From: Deltaproteobacteria bacterium
Lineage (GTDB): Bacteria > Desulfobacterota > Desulfobacteria > Desulfobacterales > Desulfatirhabdiaceae
Assembly (NCBI GenBank): GCA_026388755.1
Contig: JAPLJE010000772.1
Coordinates: 1 to 5,616 of the forward strand
Direction of reading: 5' to 3'
DNA length: 5,616 bases
A program made the translations under genes and the position numbers. The first letter of the stretch is position 1, and each line of letters starts with the position of its first letter. Of this stretch, positions 1-4,369 are shown piece after piece. The notes beneath the pieces are model-generated. The model was not told the origin of the DNA and ran no database searches. It worked only from the letters and a program-made list of their open reading frames with translations.

Positions 1-452
1 ACGCCGGCCAGGATACCTTTTCTGGCCAGCGGCAGGACGATATACACGGCGGTTTGAAATTCGGAAAGCCCCAGAGCAAAAGATGCCTGGATCATGTTAT
101 TGTCCACGGATTCAATGGCGGCTCTGGCGGTTTTGATCAAAAGCGGAATCGCCACGACAAATGCGGCCAGCGCCGCGGCATACCAGGTGAACATGATGCT
201 CCATCCGGTCCACTGATAGAGAAGTTTTCCGATATACCCGCTTCGGCCGAAGATAATAATCAGATAATAGCCGGTAACCGTGGGCGGTAAAACCAGCGGC
301 AGCGTCATGAGCATATCGATGATTTCCCTGCCCCTGAATTCTCTTCTGGCCAGAAGATAGGAAATGGGAATGCCGCAGAATACCATCAATATCGTGGCAG
401 TCGCCGCTACCTGAAGGGAAAGCCTTAGTGAAAACAAGGTTGAGCTGTCCAT
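1..452 (-). CDS. modB: Molybdate ABC transporter permease ModB (partial, C-terminus beyond window)
   Basis: Inner-membrane permease of the molybdate/tungstate ABC importer. It takes the oxyanion from ModA and is energised by the ATPase ModC. I translated the minus strand from the ATG at 452-450: 150 codons are visible and the frame runs off the left edge, so about one third of a usual ModB (roughly 220-230 residues) is missing. Residues 5-35 form the first hydrophobic segment. The family signature TLPLVLPPTVTGYYL is at about 50-64, and a second hydrophobic stretch, with FTWYAAALAAFVVAIPL, is at 88-104. The cytoplasmic EAA-type loop that docks on ModC lies at about 122-142 (QASFALG...IVLPLA). 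The start is 11 bases after the modA stop, and an in-frame stop further upstream leaves this ATG as the only good start. The ribosome site is weak (AGG about 12 bases upstream), suggesting translational coupling to modA. Family identity is firm. Molybdate versus tungstate preference cannot be read here. Confidence 0.95.
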   Translation of the reverse strand, partial: MDSSTLFSLRLSLQVAATATILMVFCGIPISYLLARREFRGREIIDMLMTLPLVLPPTVTGYYLIIIFGRSGYIGKLLYQWTGWSIMFTWYAAALAAFVVAIPLLIKTARAAIESVDNNMIQASFALGLSEFQTAVYIVLPLARKGILAG

Positions 453-463
453 GAGGGATATGC

Positions 464-1258
464 CTATTGGTCGCCTTCAAACCCGTATTTCTTCAGGATA
501 TTCATCCCTTCATCAGCTTTGAGCATCGTGATGAAAGCCTTTGCCAGAGCCTCATTTTTCGAGCTTTTCACCATCGCAACCGGATAAACAACGGGTTTAT
601 GGCTGCCTGAAGGCGCTGTCGCCACAATTTTAATCTTGTTGGCTTGGAAAGCGGCATCCGTTGCATAAACCACACCGGCATCCACTTCGTTTTTTGTCAC
701 ATAATCCAGAACCTGCCGGACATTTTCCGCAAGAATCAGTTTATTTATGCCTTCCCATACCTTGAAATGCGTGAATGCTTCCTGGGCGTATTTTCCCGCG
801 GGGACGGTTTGCGGATTGCCGATAGAAATCATTTTGATTTCAGGTTTTAACAAGTCCTCGAATCCCTTGATCTCAAGGGTTGAAGCTGCGGATTGAATCA
901 GAACAACCGTATTTTTAACAAAATTGAACCGCGTGGCGCCGTCAATCAATCCCTTCGTGTCGATCTGGTCCATGTCTTTCTGCGCCGCGGAGGCAAAAAC
1001 ATCTACCGGCGCTCCGCCCTCGATCTGTTTGACTAGATCTCCGGATGCGCCAAAATTGAAAACGACTTTTACCCATTTATTTTGGGATTCAAACAAATTT
1101 CCGATTTCCTCAAACGCATTCTTTAAACTGATGGCTGCGGAGACCGTGATTTCTTTTGAAGGTTGAGTGTTAACGCTTCCTGCCGCAGCCAGAACCGCCA
1201 GGCATCCTGCAGCCCATAACAACGATTTTTTGAGCATTTTTTCTACTTTTCCTTTCAT
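464..1258 (-). CDS. modA: Periplasmic molybdate/tungstate-binding protein ModA
   Basis: High-affinity substrate-binding protein that captures molybdate (and usually tungstate) in the periplasm and delivers it to ModB. The 264 residues fit the family length. A Sec signal peptide is evident: basic MLKK at 8-11, hydrophobic core to about 26, likely cleavage near AAAGS. Aligned by memory to Escherichia coli ModA, the oxyanion-contacting positions are all kept: S44 in AAISL, S72 in FGASG, A154 in TVPAGKYA, V180 in AENVR and Y198 in GVVYATDA. This makes it the ModA type rather than TupA or WtpA. The start is uncertain. The first ATG (1258) has little ribosome-site sequence, whereas the ATG at residue 8 (1237) gives a cleaner signal peptide and has AGGA upstream, though at long spacing. 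It begins 9 bases after the DUF364 stop and ends 11 bases before modB, so the three are co-transcribed. Confidence 0.96.
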   Translation of the reverse strand: MKGKVEKMLKKSLLWAAGCLAVLAAAGSVNTQPSKEITVSAAISLKNAFEEIGNLFESQNKWVKVVFNFGASGDLVKQIEGGAPVDVFASAAQKDMDQIDTKGLIDGATRFNFVKNTVVLIQSAASTLEIKGFEDLLKPEIKMISIGNPQTVPAGKYAQEAFTHFKVWEGINKLILAENVRQVLDYVTKNEVDAGVVYATDAAFQANKIKIVATAPSGSHKPVVYPVAMVKSSKNEALAKAFITMLKADEGMNILKKYGFEGDQ

Positions 1259-1267
1259 TCCATTTTG

Positions 1268-2071
1268 TTATGATTTTCCCTGGTTCGTCAAGGTATATTT
1301 GCGTCCGCAACTGATAAAATGCGGGGTTCCGCCTCCTTCCAGAATGGCGCGGCGCGCTCCGGATATATCAATGATCCTGGTTGCCGCAACGACATGGACA
1401 CCGCGTCTGAAAGCCGGGTCCGGAAGCCAGCCGGCCGATGGACCAACCACGCCGATAAATCGCGCGGACTTTGCGCTTTCGATGACCTGGTCAAAATCAC
1501 CAACGGCTGCGGATGATCCCGTTATGATCAGCACGTCCACATCCACCAGATCCGCGATATTTCTGCTGATGATATAGCCGTTTACCTGAAATCCTGGAAA
1601 CAAGGCAGGATTGTTATCGACGATTGTCAGGGAAGAGGCATGTTTGAGCAAAAATGGAACAAATGGGCCGATGTTTCCCAACATGCCAACTTTCAGCCGC
1701 TGATCGCCAAAGGGCAGAAGATTCAAAAAAGCCGTTCCTGAAAATCGGTAATGATCCGGATCATGAGCCATGATTACCTGTGAAACCGCATTGACAGCGG
1801 CAATCCCCACGCATTTTTCAAGGGGCTGCTGGGAAAGCATCAGCTCCGTCAATTCGAGGATATGTTTTTTTGCCAGTGTTCCGGCCCTGGGATAATGCGC
1901 GCAGGATTCGCTATTGGATCGGGGGGTAGAACAAACCCCCATGGTTCCGTTGCTCAGTTCGACAAATGTATACCCCAACGATATCGCTACCATGCGAATT
2001 CCGGGAAGGCCTTCCAAGGACGCGGAACGTTTTCGGACTTCCTCAACAATTTCTTCACTCAATGTGGGCAT
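1268..2071 (-). CDS. DUF364 family protein (enolase-N-like plus Rossmann-like), first gene of the mod operon
   Basis: A 267-residue protein of the DUF4213/DUF364 family (PF04016). The known structure of a Desulfitobacterium member combines an enolase-N-like fold with a Rossmann-like fold, and a heavy-metal chelation role was proposed for it; no reaction is established. Residues 1-85 match the N-terminal domain, including the SLGYTFVEL strand (31-39) and the following glycine turn. GIAAVNAVS (89-97) is the usual family junction. The C-terminal domain has KVGMLGNIGPFV (127-138), LTIVDNNP (148-155) and the hallmark VVGPSAGWLPDPAFRRGVHV (208-227), then GGGTP (246-250) with C255. Cysteines C47, C57, C87 and C255 are possible metal ligands, but that is inference. 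Lacking a signal peptide, it should be cytoplasmic. AGGAG six bases before the ATG supports the start. Leading an operon with modA and modB suggests work on molybdate or tungstate handling. Family is firm, function open. Confidence 0.9.
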   Translation of the reverse strand: MPTLSEEIVEEVRKRSASLEGLPGIRMVAISLGYTFVELSNGTMGVCSTPRSNSESCAHYPRAGTLAKKHILELTELMLSQQPLEKCVGIAAVNAVSQVIMAHDPDHYRFSGTAFLNLLPFGDQRLKVGMLGNIGPFVPFLLKHASSLTIVDNNPALFPGFQVNGYIISRNIADLVDVDVLIITGSSAAVGDFDQVIESAKSARFIGVVGPSAGWLPDPAFRRGVHVVAATRIIDISGARRAILEGGGTPHFISCGRKYTLTNQGKS

Positions 2072-2077
2072 TTCAAT

Positions 2078-2082
2078 CTCCT
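2078..2082 (-). promoter_or_regulatory. Ribosome binding site of the DUF364 gene
   Basis: The minus strand reads AGGAG, then six bases (attgaa), then the ATG at 2071-2069. It is the best Shine-Dalgarno match in the mod operon, and it fixes the start of the first gene. The modA and modB starts are much weaker, which fits coupling to this one. Confidence 0.8.
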
Positions 2083-2125
2083 GTTGGCGGATTGGTTTTG
2101 ATCATCGCATAATTTTACGGGATAA

Positions 2126-2161
2126 ATCGTGATCATATTATAGCTACAATGTGATCACGAT
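2126..2161. promoter_or_regulatory. 36-bp near-perfect palindrome in the mod operon leader (operator or RNA hairpin)
   Basis: The arms ATCGTGATCA (2126-2135) and TGATCACGAT (2152-2161) are exact inverted complements. The 16 bases between them are also nearly self-complementary around the centre TAGCTA (2141-2146). In all, 16 of 18 position pairs match; the only mismatches are 2136/2151 and 2140/2147. The element covers the transcription start predicted from the upstream promoter (about 2159), so it could be a repressor operator over +1 or a hairpin at the very 5' end of the mRNA. It also contains TATAAT on the minus strand at 2142-2137. It resembles neither the ModE-type site at 2185-2206 nor any regulator site I can name with confidence. 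Confidence 0.7.
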
Positions 2162-2165
2162 GAAG

Positions 2166-2194
2166 TATATAGCGAAACAAATACGTTATGTCAA
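2166..2194 (-). promoter_or_regulatory. Sigma-70-type promoter of the DUF364-modA-modB operon
   Basis: On the minus strand, TTGACA (2194-2189) is a perfect -35 hexamer. It is followed after exactly 17 bases by TATATA (2171-2166) as the -10. Transcription would start near 2159, giving a leader of about 88 bases before the DUF364 ATG at 2071. The -35 lies inside the ModE-box-like inverted repeat at 2185-2206, so a regulator bound there would block RNA polymerase. A TATACT at 2169-2164, with 19-base spacing, is a less favourable alternative -10. Confidence 0.75.
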
Positions 2195-2206
2195 TAATGA
2201 CATAAC
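2185..2206. promoter_or_regulatory. ModE-box-like operator over the -35 of the mod promoter
   Basis: A perfect inverted repeat, GTTATGTCA (2185-2193), ATAA, TGACATAAC (2198-2206). Read as GTTATGT-N8-ACATAAC, it has the same outer half-site and spacing that I remember for the Escherichia coli modA operator (GTTATAT-N8-ACATAAC). A ModE dimer carrying molybdate represses at such sites. Its position over the -35 of a molybdate transport operon, beside a modE remnant, supports this reading. The Desulfovibrio tungstate regulator TunR is an alternative binder, since I cannot compare its motif here. Confidence 0.7.
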
Positions 2207-2325
2207 AGTTTCTGCAATTCACGGCGAGCAAAAAAAACGATAGTTTATCTCAACATTAATAAAACGTTCAGACAATCGGAATGGACTGGGGATAATGCAG
2301 TTTAAAACAACATCCGGACTACTGC

Positions 2326-2598
2326 GTGGTCAAGCTGTCATTGAAAATTGGATCTCTGATCACCGCTGAAGTCAAAGCCCCCTGGGTGATATTAAAAAAT
2401 GGCAATGGTGAACCGGACTGTTCGGCTGAAAACCGCTTTCAAGGCACAATCTCCAAAATCACGGAAGGTAAGATCATAACTGAATACGCGGTTCGCCTTG
2501 AGGACGGGACGGAGCTGTGTTCCGTCATTACCCGGGAAAGCGGCGAACGCCGGATCAGCCTTCGATCCGGTTCCAGGGGAGATCGGATAGGGGCTTGA
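2326..2598 (+). pseudogene. modE: modE remnant: TOBE (molybdate-binding) fragment without DNA-binding domain
   Basis: The only plus-strand reading frame here with family similarity. From the GTG at 2326 it encodes 90 residues. Residues 4-24 (LSLKIGSLITAEVKAPWVILK) match the end of a first TOBE/Mop domain, with the KAPWV signature known from ModE. Residues 34-75 (SAENRFQGTISKI, then LEDGTELCSVITRESGER) match the start and middle of a second TOBE domain. Missing are the N-terminal helix-turn-helix, the first half of TOBE 1 and the last 15-20 residues of TOBE 2. An in-frame stop at 2293-2295 and only about 120 bases to the operator leave no room for the rest. Its last 15 codons lie inside the 3' end of fdhE on the other strand, so they look like read-through rather than protein. 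I saw no ribosome site. I infer a decayed ModE (total usually about 260 residues). A stand-alone oxyanion-binding peptide is possible but unlikely. Confidence 0.65.
2541..2570 (-). terminator. Two small hairpins at the 3' end of fdhE (possible weak terminator)
   Basis: CCGGATC (2550-2556), a seven-base loop, then GATCCGG (2564-2570) forms a 7-bp stem that includes the fdhE stop codon. Immediately downstream on the minus strand is CGGC-GTTC-GCCG (2552-2541); the two overlap by three bases, so they would compete. Only three T residues follow, so intrinsic termination would be weak. No better terminator is visible between fdhE and the mod promoter. Confidence 0.35.
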
Positions 2599-3490
2599 AG
2601 CCCTGCTGCTGGGCTAATATGTCGAGATGAACCATGCACACGGCGGCTGTATCGAGGTGAGGTATGGCGTTCCGCTCCCGCAGGTCCACACAGGGCAGAT
2701 AAAGCCCGCATTTGCGGCAGATATCCACCCGCTCTCCCGGTTGGTCCGGTGTTGCCAGGTAAATACGAAGGTCTGAATCAGTATTGTCACAGACCGGACA
2801 GATGTGGCGGTTGATGCGCCAGTTATGGCCGCACAGACCACAGTGCAGGAATCTCTGACCACCGGAGTCCTTTAGAAATTCTCCGGCATTTCCGGAAGGT
2901 TTGGCCAGAAAACTGACCGAGGGCAGGGCGCCGCAGATCGGGCAATTTCCTTTTGACCAGGGCACATCTTTTATTTCCTCCCAAATTTTTGGGGCAAATG
3001 GCCCCAATGCCGCTGAAATCACTGTGCTCATAACAAAGGCAAGAGTATCACCAGATACACCGATGGATTGGGCTGCGGATTCATAGTGTTTGAAACTGCC
3101 GTCCAGATAGTCCTCGGCCAGACATACGAGTTGCAGGCTGCCATTGCGGTAGGCGACCGTGATGGCCTCGATATCGCCGCTAATAGCGGGAAACGTTTCC
3201 CGGATGGCGGGCAGCATCCATCCAAACGCCATTTCAAGAGGTTCTTGCCAGGATGCAAGCGGCAGGGTCGTAAAAACCGGAATGCCTGACAGCAGACGAT
3301 CATGGGCGCCTTCCAGATCACCCGGACGGGCATGGGCGCTTAAGTGGGCGACACATTGCGCCTTATGGAAAAACAGATCAACAAAAGGTCTGATCAGGTC
3401 AGCCAGGGCAGGCCGAATGGTTAGGGTTTCTTCAGCCGTCCTATGGATGGCCTGGTGAATCGAATTTTTAGCAACTGCAATATTCTGCAT
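2555..3490 (-). CDS. fdhE: Formate dehydrogenase accessory protein FdhE
   Basis: Cytoplasmic maturation factor needed for active respiratory formate dehydrogenases. In Escherichia coli it binds the catalytic subunit and has iron-binding, rubredoxin-like CXXC motifs. The 311 residues fit the family. The N-terminal 170 residues are helical and variable. The C-terminal half carries four CXXC pairs: C183/C186 (CPICG), C217/C220 (CGLCG), C231/C234 (CPVCD) and C258/C261 (CRKCG). The conserved block HCGLCGHNWRINRHICPVCD is at 216-235, and the family's C-terminal pattern DLRERNAIPHLDTAAVCMVH is at 269-288. It lies 85 bases after fdhB, with a strong hairpin between. No convincing Shine-Dalgarno precedes the ATG (only GGA about 11 bases upstream), and no alternative start codon lies in frame between that hairpin and the ATG. 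The 3' end overlaps the opposing modE remnant by 44 bases. Confidence 0.93.
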   Translation of the reverse strand: MQNIAVAKNSIHQAIHRTAEETLTIRPALADLIRPFVDLFFHKAQCVAHLSAHARPGDLEGAHDRLLSGIPVFTTLPLASWQEPLEMAFGWMLPAIRETFPAISGDIEAITVAYRNGSLQLVCLAEDYLDGSFKHYESAAQSIGVSGDTLAFVMSTVISAALGPFAPKIWEEIKDVPWSKGNCPICGALPSVSFLAKPSGNAGEFLKDSGGQRFLHCGLCGHNWRINRHICPVCDNTDSDLRIYLATPDQPGERVDICRKCGLYLPCVDLRERNAIPHLDTAAVCMVHLDILAQQQGFKPLSDLPWNRIEG

Positions 3491-3520
3491 AGATGAGATA
3501 GTCCGTATCGTGATGGGAAA

Positions 3521-3548
3521 GCCTCCCGGCTAAGCATCGCCGGGAGGC
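3521..3548 (-). terminator. Strong GC-rich hairpin between fdhB and fdhE (attenuator or processing stem)
   Basis: GCCTCCCGGC (3521-3530), an eight-base loop, then GCCGGGAGGC (3539-3548) forms a perfect 10-bp stem with nine G-C pairs. On the minus-strand transcript it is followed by only UUU and then CCC, so it is at best a leaky intrinsic terminator. It begins 27 bases past the fdhB stop and ends 30 bases before the fdhE start. Partial termination or 3'-end protection of the fdhAB message would lower FdhE relative to the enzyme subunits, which is sensible for a maturation factor; that role is inference. Confidence 0.65.
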
Positions 3549-3575
3549 ACGTTTGAATGAGTCAGTTGCCCGCCA

Positions 3576-4316
3576 TCAGCCCAATAACACCCTGCTGGCG
3601 GATTGTTTAACCGGCGCAAAGAGTTGTGCCAGAAACATCTTTCGATCTATCCCGGAATCGTTCCGAGCCACGCAAAACTTATGGTATTTATTGGGCTCGT
3701 CTGTCAGCAGATATATCACGTTGACAATATCCGGATCAGCCAGCATGGCCTTGGGAAAGGTCTTTTTAACTTCCGCAAGGCGGGACTTGGCCAGATCCTG
3801 CATCTCCTGCTGTTCACCGAAGTTCATGGCGCCTGTGGGGCAGGCCTTTACACAGGCCGGAATCAGGCCATGAGAAATACGATCGTAGCACATGGTGCAC
3901 TTTGAGATGCGACCGGTTTTGGGGTTTCTCCGGGGAATGTTATAAGGACAGGCTTCCCGGATCTCCTCAAAGTCCTTTTCGCTGATCTGGCTGGTCTTTT
4001 CGGTATAAATCACAGCGCCGGTTTGGGAATCATGGATCATGGCGCCTTCCACCAAAGCGCCCCCAACCGAAATACAGGGCGGTTCCTGGCAGTGGCGGCA
4101 CTGGTCCGCAAAGAACAGCCACCGGACGGTATCACCGTCCAGGTATTCGCTGAACCGGACCAGTTTGTAGTTGTTGGGGTTGAGGTCCGGTGGATTCTGA
4201 TGGGACCCCTGCTGTTTGGTCTGGTTGGCAGGCAATTCGTTCCATTCCTTGCAGGCGATCTTACATCCCCGGCAGGCGGTGCATCGCGACGTATCGATGA
4301 AAAAGGATTTTGGCAT
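3576..4316 (-). CDS. fdhB: Formate dehydrogenase iron-sulfur beta subunit, three-cluster soluble type
   Basis: Electron-transfer subunit that passes electrons from the molybdenum/tungsten site of FdhA to an external acceptor. I start at the ATG at 4316-4314, giving 246 residues, because AAGGAG sits eight bases upstream; the GTG at 4325 overlaps that site. Ferredoxin-like cysteines, numbered from this start, are C12, C15, C18, C22 (CTACRGCKIAC), C73, C76, C81 (CRHCQEPPC), C123 (ACPYNIPR), C140, C143 (CTMC), C155 and C159 (CVKACPTGAMNFG). These twelve ligands are enough for three [4Fe-4S] clusters. The position where a four-cluster subunit such as FdnH would have its next cysteine after C81 is glycine. 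No C-terminal membrane helix follows, so the subunit should be soluble, as in the Desulfovibrio gigas tungsten enzyme. It has no signal peptide; if periplasmic, it would be carried by FdhA through the Tat system. It lies 53 bases after fdhA. Confidence 0.94.
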   Translation of the reverse strand: MPKSFFIDTSRCTACRGCKIACKEWNELPANQTKQQGSHQNPPDLNPNNYKLVRFSEYLDGDTVRWLFFADQCRHCQEPPCISVGGALVEGAMIHDSQTGAVIYTEKTSQISEKDFEEIREACPYNIPRRNPKTGRISKCTMCYDRISHGLIPACVKACPTGAMNFGEQQEMQDLAKSRLAEVKKTFPKAMLADPDIVNVIYLLTDEPNKYHKFCVARNDSGIDRKMFLAQLFAPVKQSASRVLLG

Positions 4317-4324
4317 GGCGTTCA

Positions 4325-4330
4325 CTCCTT
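4325..4330 (-). promoter_or_regulatory. Ribosome binding site that sets the fdhB start
   Basis: The minus strand reads AAGGAG, eight bases (tgaacgcc), then the ATG at 4316-4314. The site overlaps the upstream in-frame GTG (4325-4323), which therefore cannot use it. This is why the shorter fdhB is preferred. Confidence 0.8.
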
Positions 4331-4369
4331 ATATGTGGTGGGCGAAATAAGCCCGCCTGTTTTTTGGCG

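Noticed and set aside
112..480. Minus-strand open frame of 122 codons overlapping modB
   Set aside because: It is out of frame with the clear ModB translation, which matches the permease family throughout.
1195..1215. Possible lipobox (AAGC) in the ModA signal peptide
   Set aside because: The hydrophobic core continues well past the cysteine and the -3 position is alanine, so an ordinary Sec cleavage site after the core is more likely.
1167..1577. Plus-strand open frame of 136 codons over modA and DUF364
   Set aside because: It is antisense to two recognised genes and shows no domain, signal or ribosome site.
2137..2142. TATAAT on the minus strand as a second -10 for the mod operon
   Set aside because: No acceptable -35 lies 16-18 bases upstream (only CTTCAT or ACTTCA). 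The TTGACA-N17-TATATA pair upstream is far better.
2072..2165. Molybdenum-cofactor riboswitch in the leader
   Set aside because: The leader of about 88 bases holds one long palindrome and not the multi-stem architecture of the Moco RNA motif. The operon also begins with a DUF364 gene under a protein-type operator.
2295..2369. Short plus-strand frame from the ATG at 2295, offset from the modE remnant, with a faint resemblance to the start of a TOBE domain
   Set aside because: It has only 24 codons, the likeness rests on a few common residues, and the roughly 30 residues needed to reach the next TOBE part are absent. It may be debris of the same decayed gene, but I cannot support it.
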